From Vespa crabro (Eukaryota; Arthropoda; Insecta; Hymenoptera; Vespidae): 64,000 bases of DNA. Positions 1 to 10,497 of the stretch are shown here, piece by piece (within the stretch, counting starts at the first letter, position 1; the number at the start of each line of letters is the position of its first letter). The notes beneath the pieces were generated by a model. The model did not search any database, was not told where the DNA came from, and saw only the letters and a list, made by a program, of their open reading frames with translations. The position numbers and the translations under genes were made by a program. Location of the stretch: positions 13,102,837 through 13,166,836 of the forward strand of contig NC_060955.1 in the NCBI RefSeq assembly GCF_910589235.1, read 5' to 3'.

Positions 1-46
1 AATATATCTGCCTGACTGTGTGTAAATAGAAGTTTTAACATGAAAA

Positions 47-69
47 TTGTCGAAAAATGAGATCGACAA
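47..69. other. Type-A inverted repeat 1 (7-bp arms)
   Basis: TTGTCGA at 47-53 and TCGACAA at 63-69 are perfect reverse complements around a 9-base spacer. B keeps 6-bp arms (TGTCGA / TCGACA). In C, GTCGA has become GTAGA, which breaks the dyad. A few A copies are also altered: GACGA near 21364 and 51475, GGCAA in units 16, 18, 19, 33, 41 and 57, and TTGAC in units 38, 45, 48 and 61. This could be a protein site or a weak hairpin; function is unknown. Confidence 0.7.
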
Positions 70-131
70 ATGCGAATTTTGTTAAATGCTGAGATAAAAT
101 CGTGAACACATTGAAATTACTCGTACCACAG

Positions 132-175
132 CTTCAGAAATGTTTCCAATCTATTCGGACATTGTATTTCTGAAG
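132..175. other. Type-A inverted repeat 2 (10-bp arms, 24-base spacer)
   Basis: CTTCAGAAAT at 132-141 and ATTTCTGAAG at 166-175 are perfect reverse complements around the spacer 142-165. In B the left arm is CTTGAGAAAT (one mismatch) and in C it is TTGAGAATTG (at least two), so the perfect form is essentially specific to A and occurs about once per unit. Exceptions are A copies with TTGAG (units 16, 19, 26, 35) and one B copy with CTTCAG near 31597. Confidence 0.7.
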
Positions 176-185
176 ATCAAACATC
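153..185. other. Block identical in A, B and C consensus sequences (33 bp)
   Basis: From ATTCGGACATTG through AAGATCAAACATC the three consensus types are identical, inside a wider conserved stretch of about 90 bp starting at CGTACCACAG and ending at GGAATCGACGTT. The second halves differ far more, especially in C. Local variants do occur (CTTAAG, CTGTAGATC, ACAATG), so the block is not immutable. It could be a protein-binding core or a gene-conversion tract. Confidence 0.6.
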
Positions 186-348
186 CATTTTATCTTGGAA
201 TCGACGTTTTAACCTTGTTTCATATGTTGTATACGATTATTAGCTCATAAAGAAGTATCATCGAAATACGAAATTTCAAATCTCAATCGATATCAATGCT
301 TTTATATTCTTTCGACGCAGAATATACAATGGAACAAGAACATAAGTT

Positions 349-686
349 TGTCACTATGTGTAAATACGAGTTTTAACATGAATATTGTCGAAAATTGAGA
401 TCGACACATGCGAATTTCTTTAATTGCAGAGATGTAATCGTGAAATCATTGAACTTACTCGTACCACAGCTTGAGAAATGTTTCCAATCTATTCGGACAT
501 TGTAATTCTTAAGATCAAACATCCATTTTATCTTGGAATCGACGTTATAACCTTGTTTCATATTTTATATACGATTATTAGCTCATAAAGAAGTATCATA
601 GAAATACGAAATTTGAAATCTCAATCAATATCAATGCTATTATATTCTGTCGACGCAGAATACACAATGGAACAAGAACATAAGTT
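349..686 (+). repeat. Reference monomer, type B (338 bp)
   Basis: Type B occupies the middle of units in zero to three copies. Marks are AATACGAGTTTTAACATG, GTCGAAAATTGAG, TTTCTTTAATTGCAGAG, GATGTAATCG, CATTGAACTTACTCG, CTTGAGAAATG, GTTATAACC, CATATTTTATATACG and CGAAATTTGAAATC. This copy carries a CTTAAG variant in place of CTGAAG. A 62-codon antisense frame is open in most B copies, but it repeats with the satellite and is not treated as a gene. Confidence 0.95.
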
Positions 687-1024
687 TGTCACAATGTGTA
701 AATACGAGTTTTAACAAGAATATTGTCGAAAATTGAGATCGACACATGCGAATTTCTTTAATTGCAGAGATGTAATCGTGAAATCGTTGAACTTACTCGT
801 ACCACAGCTTGAGAAATGTTTCCAATCTATTCGGACATTGTATTTCTGGAGATCAAACATCCATTTTATCTTGGAATCGACGTTTTAACCTTGTTTCATA
901 TTTTATATACGATTATTAGCTCATAAAGAAGTATCATAGAAATACGTAATTTGAAATCTCAATCAATATCAATGCTATTATATTCTGTCGACGCAGAATA
1001 CACAATGGAACAAGAACATAAGTT

Positions 1025-1363
1025 TGTCACTATGTGTAAATTCGAGTTTCAACATGAATATTGTAGAAAAATGAGATCGACACATGCGAATTTCGTTAAT
1101 TGCAGAGATTTAATCGTGAAAGCATTGAACTAACACGTACCACAGATTGAGAATTGTTTCCAATCGATTCGGACATTGTATTTCTGAAGATCAAACATCT
1201 ATTTTATATTGGAATCGACGTTTTAACCTTGTTTCTTATCGTATATACGTTTTTTCGTTCATAATGGCGTACCATCGAAATACGAAATAATGAAATCTCA
1301 TTCAAATTCAATTAGTTTATATTCTGTCGACGCAGAATAAAGATTACAACAAGAATATATCTG
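1025..1363 (+). repeat. Reference monomer, type C (339 bp)
   Basis: Type C closes every unit. Marks are TTCGAGTTTCAAC, GTAGAAAAATGAG, TTTCGTTAATTGC, GATTTAATCG, AAAGCATTGAACTAAC, GAGAATTG, CCAATCGATTCGG, CATCTATTTTAT and a second half with CTTATCGTATATACG, CGTTCATAATGGCGTACC and GAAATAATGAAATCTCATTC. That last segment holds one base more than B, so C is 339 bp and every unit is 338n+1. Confidence 0.95.
1240..1249. other. Type-C palindrome CGTATATACG
   Basis: A perfect 10-bp palindrome in the divergent second half of C, next to a run of six T. It recurs in nearly all C monomers; GTATATTCG copies in units 24, 29 and 53 lose it. In an AT-rich satellite such a palindrome may have no function. 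Confidence 0.5.
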
Positions 1364-2378
1364 CCTGACTGTGTGTAAATAGAAGTTTTAACATGAAAAT
1401 TGTCGAAAAATGAGATCGACAAATGCGAATTTTGTTAAATGCTGAGATAAAATCGTGAACACATTGAAATTACTCGTACCACAGCTTCAGAAATGTTTCC
1501 AATCTATTCGGACATTGTATTTCTTAAGATCAAACATCCATTTTATCTTCGAATCGACGTTTTAACCTTGTTTCATATGTTGTATACGATTATTAGCTCA
1601 TAAAGAAGTATCATCGAAATACGAAATTTCAAATCTCAATCGATATCAATGCTTTTATATTCTATCGACGCAGAATATACAATGGAACAAGAACATAAGT
1701 TTGTCACAATGTGTAAATACGAGTTTTAACAAGAATATTGTCGAAAATTGAGATCGACACATGCGAATTTCTTTAATTGCAGAGATGTAATCGTGAAATC
1801 ATTGAACTTACTCGTACCACAGCTTGAGAAATGTTTCCAATCTATTCGGACATTGTATTTCTGAAGATCAAACATCCATTTTATCTTGGAATCGAAGTTA
1901 TAACCTTGTTTCATATTTTATATACGATTATTAGCTCATAAAGAAGTATCATAGAAATACGAACTTTGAAATCTCAATCAATATCAATGCTATTATATTC
2001 TGTCGACGCAGAATACACAATGGAACAAGAACATAAGTTTGTCACTATGTGTAAATTCGAGTTTCAACATGAATATTGTAGAAAAATGAGATCGACACAT
2101 GCGAATTTCGTTAATTGCTGAGATTTAATCGTGAAAGCATTGAACTAACACGTACCACAGATTGAGAATTGTTTCCAATCGATTCGGACATTGTATTTCT
2201 GAAGATCAAACATCTATTTTATATTGGAATCGACGTTTTAACCTTGTTTCTTATCGTATATACGTTTTTTCGTTCATAATGGCGTACCATCGAAATACGA
2301 AATAATGAAATCTCATTCAAATTCAATTAGTTTATATTCTGTCGACGCAGAATAAAGATTACAACAAGAATATATCTG
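1364..2378 (+). repeat. HOR unit 2: A-B-C, 1015 bp
   Basis: A has CTTAAG and ATCTTCGAATCG, a pair shared only with unit 10. B has ATCGAAGTTATAACC and CGAACTTTG, shared with unit 8. C has TGCTGAG. Confidence 0.93.
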
Positions 2379-4069
2379 CCTGACTGTGTGTAAATAGAAG
2401 TTTTAACATGAAAATTGTCGAAAAATGAGATCGACAAATGCGAATTTTGTTAAATGCTGAGATAAAATCGTGAACACATTGAAATTACTCGTACCACAGC
2501 TTCAGAAATGTTTCCAATCTATTCGGACATTGTATTTCTGAAGATCAAACATCCATTTTATCTTGGAATCGACGTTTTAACCTTGTTTCATATGTTGTAT
2601 ACGATTATTAGCTCATAAAGAAGTATCATCGAAATACGAAATTTCAAATCTCAATCGATATCAATGCTTTTATATTCTATCGACGCAGAATATACAATGG
2701 AACAAGAACATAAGTTTGTCACAATGTGTAAATACGAGTTTTAACAAGAATATTGTCGAAAATTGAGATCGACACATGCGAATTTCTTTAATTGCAGAGA
2801 TGTAATCGTGAAATCATTGAACTTACTCGTACCACAGCTTGAGAAATGTTTCCAATCTATTCGGACATTGTATTTCTGAAGATCAAACATCCATTTTATC
2901 TTGGAATCGACGTTATAACCTTGTTTCATATTTTATATACGATTATTAGCTCATAAAGAAGTATCATAGAAATACGAAATTTGAAATCTCAATCAATATC
3001 AATGCTATTATATTCTATCGACGCAGAATATACAATGGAACAAGATCATATGTTTGTCACTATGTGTAAATACGAGTTTTAACATGAATATTGTCGAAAA
3101 TTGAGATCGACACATGCGAATTTCTTTAATTGCAGAGATGTAATCGTGAAATCATTGAACTTACTCGTACCACAGCTTGAGAAATGTTTCCAATCTATTC
3201 GGACATTGTATTTCTTAAGATCAAACATCCATTTTATCTTGGAATCGACGTTATAACCTTGTTTCATATTTTATATACGATTATTAGCTCATAAAGAAGT
3301 ATCATCGAAATACGAAATTTGAAATCTCAATCAATATCAATGCTATTATATTTTGTCGACGCAGAATACACAATGGAACAAGAACATAAGTTTGTCACAA
3401 TGTGTAAATACGAGTTTTAACAAGAATATTGTCGAAAATTGAGATCGACACATGCGAATTTCTTTAATTGCAGAGATGTAATCGTGAAATCATTGAACTT
3501 ACTCGTACCACAGCTTGAGAAATGTTTCCAATCTATTCGGACATTGTATTTCTGAAGATCAAACATCCATTTTATCTTGGAATCGACGTTATAACCTTGT
3601 TTCATATTTTATATACGATTATTAGCTCATAAAGAAGTATCATAGAAATACGAAATTTGAAATCTCAATCAATATCAATGCTATTATATTCTATCGACGC
3701 AGAATATACAATGGAACAAGATCATATGTTTGTCACTATGTGTAAATACGAGTTTCAACATGAATATTGTAGAAAAATTAGATCGACACATGCGAATTTC
3801 GTTAATTGCTGAGATTTAATCGTAAAAGCATTGAACTAACTCGTACCACAGCTTGAGAATTGTTTCCAATCGATTCGGACATTGTATTTCTGAAGATCAA
3901 ACATCTATTTTATCTTGGAATCGACGTTTTAACCTTGTGTCTTATCGTATATACGTTTTTTCGTTCAAAATGGCGTACCATCGAAATACGAAATAATGAA
4001 ATCTCATTCAATTTCAATTAGTTTATATTCTGTCGACGCAGAATAAAGATTACAACAAGAATATATCTG
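2379..4069 (+). repeat. HOR unit 3: A-B-B-B-C, 1691 bp
   Basis: Three B monomers; the middle one has TTTCTTAAG and is followed by ATTTTGTCGACGC. GATCATATGTTTG precedes the second B and the C. C has AAAATTAGATCG and CGTAAAAGC. Near-copy is unit 10. Confidence 0.93.
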
Positions 4070-4746
4070 CCTGACTGTGTGTAAATAGAAGTTTTAACAT
4101 GAAAATTGTCGAAAAATGAGATCGACAAATGCGAATTTTGTTAAATGCTGAGATAAAATCGTGAACACATTGAAATTACTCGTACCACAGCTTCAGAAAT
4201 GTTTCCAATCTATTCGGACATTGTATTTCTGAAGATCAAACATCCATTTTATCTTGGAATCGACGTTATAACCTTGTTTCATATTTTATATACGATTATT
4301 AGCTCATAAAGAAGTATCATAGAAATACGAAATTTGAAATCTCAATCAATATCAATGCTATTATATTCTATCGACGCAGAATATACAATGGAACAAGATC
4401 ATATGTTTGTCACTATGTGTAAATACGAGTTTCAACATGAATATTGTAGAAAAATGAGATCGACACATGCGAATTTCGTTAATTGCTGAGATTTAATCGT
4501 AAAAGCATTGAACTAACTCGTACCACAGCTTGAGAATTGTTTCCAATCGATTCGGACATTGTATTTCTGAAGATCAAACATCTATTTTATCTTGGAATCG
4601 ACGTTTTAACCTTGTGTCTTATCGTATATACGTTTTTTCGTTCAAAATGGCGTACCATCGAAATACGAAATAATGAAATCTCATTCAATTTCAATTAGTT
4701 TATATTCTGTCGACGCAGAATAAAGATTACAACAAGAATATATCTG
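4070..4746 (+). repeat. HOR unit 4: A/B hybrid-C, 677 bp
   Basis: The first monomer is A up to CTTCAG and B from GTTATAACC and CATATTTTAT onward, so a switch lies within about 4195-4265. C has CGTAAAAGC. Near-copy is unit 11. Confidence 0.92.
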
Positions 4747-5761
4747 CCTGACTGTGTGTAAATAGAAGTTTTAACATGAAAATTGTCGAAAAATGAGATC
4801 GACAAATGCGAATTTTGTTAAATGCTGAGATAAAATCGTGAACACATTGAAATTACTCGTACCACAGCTTCAGAAATGTTTCCAATCTATTCGGACATTG
4901 TATTTCTGAAGATCAAACATCCATTTTATCTTGGAATCGACGTTTTAACCTTGTTTCATATGTTGTATACGATTATTAGCTCATAAAGAAGTATCATCGA
5001 AATACGAAATTTCAAATCTCAATCGATATCAATGCTTTTATATTCTATCGACGCAGAATATACAATGGAACAAGAACATAAGTTTGTCACAATGTGTAAA
5101 TACGAGTTTTAACAAGAATATTGTCGAAAATTGAGATCGACACATGCGAATTTCTTTAATTGCAGAGATGTAATCGTGAAATCATTGAACTTACTCGTAC
5201 CACAGCTTGAGAAATGTTTCCAATCTATTCGGACATTGTATTTCTGAAGATCAAACATCCATTTTATCTTGGAATCGAAGTTATAACCTTGTTTCATATT
5301 TTATATACGATTATTAGCTCATAAAGAAGTATCATAGAAATACGAAATTTGAAATCTCAATCAATATCAATGCTATTATATTCTGTCGACGCAGAATACA
5401 CAATGGAACAAGAACATAAGTTTGTCACTATGTGTAAATTCGAGTTTCAACATGAATATTGTAGAAAAATGAGATCGACACATGCGAATTTCGTTAATTG
5501 CTGAGATTTAATCGTAAAAGCATTGAACTCACTCGTACCACAGCTTGAGAATTGTTTCCAATCGATTCGGACATTGTATTTCTGAAGATCAAACATCTAT
5601 TTTATCTTGGAATCGACGTTTTAACCTTGTGTCTTATCGTATATACGTTTTTTCGTTCAAAATGGCGTACCATCGAAATACGAAATAATGAAATCTCATT
5701 CAAATTCAATTAGTTTATATTCTGTCGACGCAGAATAAAGATTACAACAAGAATATATCTG
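4747..5761 (+). repeat. HOR unit 5: A-B-C, 1015 bp
   Basis: B has ATCGAAGTTATAACC. C has CGTAAAAGC and the rare TTGAACTCACTCG. Both marks recur in unit 12. Confidence 0.93.
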
Positions 5762-6776
5762 CCTGACTGTGTGTAAATAGAAGTTTTAACATGAAAATTG
5801 TCGAAAAATGAGATCGACAAATGCGAATTTTGTTAAATGCTGAGATAAAATCGTGAACACATTGAAATTACTCGTACCACAGCTTCAGAAATGTTTCCAA
5901 TCTATTCGGACATTGTATTTCTGAAGATCAAACATCCATTTTATCTTGGAATCGACGTTTTAACCTTGTTTCATATGTTGTATACGATTATTAGCTCATA
6001 AAGAAGTATCATCGAAATACGAAATTTGAAATCTCAATCAATATCAATGCTATTATATTCTGGCGACGCAGAATACACAATGGAACAAGAACATAAGTTT
6101 GTCACAATGTGTAAATACGAGTTTTAACAAGAATATTGTCGAAAATTGAGATCGACACATGCGAATTTCTTTAATTGCAGAGATGTAATCGTGAAATCAT
6201 TGAACTTACTCGTACCACAGCTTGAGAAATGTTTCCAATCTATTCGGACATTGTATTTCTGAAGATCAAACATCCATTTTATCTTGGAATCGACGTTATA
6301 ACCTTGTTTCATATTTTATATACGATTATTAGCTCATAAAGAAGTATCATAGAAATACGAACTTTGAAATCTCAATCAATATCAATGCTTTTATATTCTA
6401 TCGACGCAGAATATACAATGGAACAAGATCATAAGTTTGTCACTATGTGTAAATACGAGTTTCAACATGAATATTGTAGAAAAATGAGATCGACACATGC
6501 GAATTTCGTTAATTGCTGAGATTTAATCGTGAAAGCATTGAACTAACTCGTACCACAGCCTGAGAATTGTTTCCAATCGATTCGGACATTGTATTTCTGA
6601 AGATCAAACATCTATTTTATCTTGGAATCGACGTTTTAACCTTGTGTCTTATCGTATATACGTTTTTTCGTTCAAAATGGCGTACCATCGAAATACGAAA
6701 TAATGAAATCTCATTCAAATTCAATTAGTTTATATTCTGTCGACGCAGAATAAAGATTACAACAAGAATATATCTG
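5762..6776 (+). repeat. HOR unit 6: A(B tail)-B-C, 1015 bp
   Basis: A keeps CATATGTTG but switches to a B tail (GAAATTTGAAATC, CTATTATATTC) within about 5970-6027. It carries a private CTGGCGACG that removes a GTCGAC site. C has CAGCCTGAG. Confidence 0.92.
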
Positions 6777-8129
6777 CCTGACTGTGTGTAAATAGAAGTT
6801 TTAACATGAAAATTGTCGAAAAATGAGATCGACAAATGCGAATTTTGTTAAATGCTGAGATAAAATCGTGAACACATTGAAATTACTCGTACCACAGCTT
6901 CAGAAATGTTTCCAATCTATTCGGACATTGTATTTCTGAAGATCAAACATCCATTTTATCTTGGAATCGACGTTTTAACCTTGTTTCATATGTTGTATAC
7001 GATTATTAGCTCATAAAGAAGTATCATCGAAATACGAAATTTCAAATCTCAATCGATATCAATGCTTTTATATTCTTTCGACGCAGAATATACAATGGAA
7101 CAAGAACATAAGTTTGTCACTATGTGTAAATACGAGTTTTAACATGAATATTGTCGAAAATTGAGATCGACACATGCGAATTTCTTTAATTGCAGAGATG
7201 TAATCGTGAAATCATTGAACTTACTCGTACCACAGCTTGAGAAATGTTTCCAATCTATTCGGACATTGTAATTCTTAAGATCAAACATCCATTTTATCTT
7301 GGAATCGACGTTATAACCTTGTTTCATATTTTATATACGATTATTAGCTCATAAAGAAGTATCATCGAAATACGAAATTTGAAATCTCAATCAATATCAA
7401 TGCTATTATATTCTGTCGACGCAGAATACACAATGGAACAAGAACATAAGTTTGTCACAATGTGTAAATACGAGTTTTAACAAGAATATTGTCGAAAATT
7501 GAGATCGACACATGCGAATTTCTTTAATTGCAGAGATGTAATCGTGAAATCGTTGAAATTACTCGTACCACAGCTTGAGAAATGTTTCCAATCTATTCGG
7601 ACATTGTATTTCTGAAGATCAAACATCCATTTTATCTTGGAATCGACGTTATAACCTTGTTTCATATTTTATATACGATTATTAGCTCATAAAGAAGTAT
7701 CATAGAAATACGTAATTTGAAATCTCAATCAATATCAATGCTATTATATTCTGTCGACGCAGAATACACAATGGAACAAGAACATAAGTTTGTCACTATG
7801 TGTAAATTCGAGTTTCAACATGAATATTGTAGAAAAATGAGATCGACACATGCGAATTTCGTTAATTGCAGAGATTTAATCGTGAAAGCATTGAACTAAC
7901 ACGTACCACAGATTGAGAATTGTTTCCAATCGATTCGGACATTGTATCTCTGAAGATCAAACATCTATTTTATATTGGAATCGACGTTTTAACCTTGTTT
8001 CTTATCGTATATACGTTTTTTCGTTCATAATGGCGTACCATCGAAATACGAAATAATGAAATCTCATTCAAATTCAATTAGTTTATATTCTGTCGACGCA
8101 GAATAAAGATTACAACAAGAATATATCTG
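6777..8129 (+). repeat. HOR unit 7: A-B-B-C, 1353 bp
   Basis: Same marks as unit 1 at +6766 bp: TTCTTTCGACG in A, TGTAATTCTTAAG in the first B, ATACGTAATTTG. Private changes are GTTGAAATTAC in the second B and TGTATCTCTG in C. Confidence 0.93.
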
Positions 8130-9144
8130 CCTGACTGTGTGTAAATAGAAGTTTTAACATGAAAATTGTCGAAAAATGAGATCGACAAATGCGAATTTTG
8201 TTAAATGCTGAGATAAAATCGTGAACACATTGAAATTACTCGTACCACAGCTTCAGAAATGTTTCCAATCTATTCGGACATTGTATTTCTGAAGATCAAA
8301 CATCCATTTTATCTTGGAATCGACGTTTTAACCTTGTTTCATATGTTGTATACGATTATTAGCTCATAAAGAAGTATCATCGAAATACGAAATTTCAAAT
8401 CTCAATCGATATCAATGCTTTTATATTCTATCGACGCAGAATATACAATGGAACAAGAACATAAGTTTGTCACAATGTGTAAATACGAGTTTTAACAAGA
8501 ATATTGTCGAAAATTGAGATCGACACATGCGAATTTCTTTAATTGCAGAGATGTAATCGTGAAATCATTGAACTTACTCGTACCACAGCTTGAGAAATGT
8601 TTCCAATCTATTCGGACATTGTATTTCTGAAGATCAAACATCCATTTTATCTTGGAATCGAAGTTATAACCTTGTTTCATATTTTATATACGATTATTAG
8701 CTCATAAAGAAGTATCATAGAAATACGAACTTTGAAATCTCAATCAATATCAATGCTATTATATTCTGTCGACGCAGAATACACAATGGAACAAGAACAT
8801 AAGTTTGTCACTATGTGTAAATTCGAGTTTCAACATGAATATTGTAGAAAAATGAGATCGACACATGCGAATTTCGTTAATTGCTGAGATTTAATCGTGA
8901 AAGCATTGAACTAACACGTACCACAGATTGAGAATTGTTTCCAATCGATTCGGACATTGTATTTCTGAAGATCAAACATCTATTTTATATTGGAATCGAC
9001 GTTTTAACCTTGTTTCTTATCGTATATACGTTTTTTCGTTCATAATGGCGTACCATCGAAATACGAAATAATGAAATCTCATTCAAATTCAATTAGTTTA
9101 TATTCTGTCGACGCAGAATAAAGATTACAACAAGAATATATCTG
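8130..9144 (+). repeat. HOR unit 8: A-B-C, 1015 bp
   Basis: B and C match unit 2 (ATCGAAGTTATAACC, CGAACTTTG, TGCTGAG). A lacks unit 2's CTTAAG and CTTCGAATCG marks. Confidence 0.93.
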
Positions 9145-10497
9145 CCTGACTGTGTGTAAATAGAAGTTTTAACATGAAAATTGTCGAAAAATGAGATCGA
9201 CAAATGCGAATTTTGTTAAATGCTGAGATAAAATCGTGAACACATTGAAATTACTCGTACCACAGCTTCAGAAATGTTTCCAATCTATTCGGACATTGTA
9301 TTTCTGAAGATCAAACATCCATTTTATCTTGGAATCGACGTTTTAACCTTGTTTCATATGTTGTATACGATTATTAGCTCATAAAGAAGTATCATCGAAA
9401 TACGAAATTTCAAATCTCAATCGATATCAATGCTTTTATATTCTTTCGACGCAGAATATACAATGGAACAAGAACATAAGTTTGTCACTATGTGTAAATA
9501 CGAGTTTTAACATGAATATTGTCGAAAATTGAGATCGACACATGCGAATTTCTTTAATTGCAGAGATGTAATCGTGAAATCATTGAACTTACTCGTACCA
9601 CAGCTTGAGAAATGTTTCCAATCTATTCGGACATTGTAATTCTAAAGATCAAACATCCATTTTATCTTGGAATCGACGTTATAACCTTGTTTCATATTTT
9701 ATATACGATTATTAGCTCATAAAGAAGTATCATCGAAATACGAAATTTGAAATCTCAATCAATATCAATGCTATTATATTCTGTCGACGCAGAATACACA
9801 ATGGAACAAGAACATAAGTTTGTCACAATGTGTAAATACGAGTTTTAACAAGAATATTGTCGAAAATTGAGATCGACACATGCGAATTTCTTTAATTGCA
9901 GAGATGTAATCGTGAAATCGTTGAACTTACTCGTACCACAGCTTGAGAAATGTTTCCAATCTATTCGGACATTGTATTTCTGAAGATCAAACATCCATTT
10001 TATCTTGGAATCGACGTTATAACCTTGTTTCATATTTTATATACGATTATTAGCTCATAAAGAAGTATCATAGAAATACGTAATTTGAAATCTCAATCAA
10101 TATCAATGCTATTATATTCTGTCGACGCAGAATACACAATGGAACAAGAACATAAGTTTGTCACTATGTGTAAATTCGAGTTTCAACATGAATATTGTAG
10201 AAAAATGAGATCGACACATGCGAATTTCGTTAATTGCAGAGATTTAATCGTGAAAGCATTGAACTAACACGTACCACAGATTGAGAATTGTTTCCAATCG
10301 ATTCGGACATTGTATTTCTGAAGATCAAACATCTATTTTATATTGGAATCGACGTTTTAACCTTGTTTCTTATCGTATATACGTTTTTTCGTTCATAATG
10401 GCGTACCATCGAAATACGAAATAATGAAATCTCATTCAAATTCAATTAGTTTATATTCTGTCGACGCAGAATAAAGATTACAACAAGAATATATCTG
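9145..10497 (+). repeat. HOR unit 9: A-B-B-C, 1353 bp
   Basis: A third copy of the unit 1 and 7 pattern (TTCTTTCGACG, ATACGTAATTTG). The first B has TGTAATTCTAAAG, a further one-base change that puts a stop in its antisense frame. Confidence 0.93.

Larger units (their letters stand above)
11..348 (+). repeat. Reference monomer, type A (338 bp)
   Basis: Type A opens every unit. Marks are GTGTGTAAATAGAAG, ACAAATGCGAATTTTG, AAATGCTGAGATAAAATCG, ACATTGAAATTAC, CTTCAGAAATG, CATATGTTGTATACG, CGAAATTTCAAATC and a TTTTATATTCTATCG tail (TTTCG in this copy). It carries two inverted repeats that are weaker in B and C. The strand label is only the reading orientation used here. Confidence 0.95.
11..1363 (+). 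repeat. HOR unit 1: A-B-B-C, 1353 bp
   Basis: A ends in TTCTTTCGACG. The first B has TGTAATTCTTAAG. The second B has CTGGAGATC and GTTTTAACC, so its antisense frame is closed. C has TGCAGAG and AGATTGAG. ATACGTAATTTG lies at the B/C border. Near-copies are units 7 and 9. Confidence 0.93.
11..5761. repeat. Segmental copy: units 1-5, repeated as units 9-12 (9145-13880)
   Basis: Unit sizes 4-3-5-2-3 here and 4-5-2-3 there. Shared rare marks (TTCTTTCGACG, CTTCGAATCG, AAAATTAGATCG, TTGAACTCACTCG) align at +9134 bp before unit 10's A and at +8119 bp after it. The 1015-bp difference is one unit lost. Units 1-2 are also copied as units 7-8 at +6766 bp. Confidence 0.85.

Noticed and set aside
141..160. 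CENP-B box-like match (TTCG and TTGGAAAC fragments) near the conserved core
   Set aside because: The required spacing and the CGGG part of the box are absent on both strands.
373..561. Recurring 62-residue minus-strand frame in B monomers as a gene family
   Set aside because: It repeats because the satellite repeats. There is no recognisable domain, and single-base variants shift or close it freely.
951..1133. Recurring 60-residue plus-strand frame across the B/C or A/C border
   Set aside because: It is present only where C has TGCAGA or similar. C copies with TGCTGAG carry an in-frame stop, so coding is not maintained.
1250..1255. Six-T run in C monomers as a transcription terminator
   Set aside because: There is no promoter or RNA gene upstream. 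T runs of this size are expected in AT-rich DNA.
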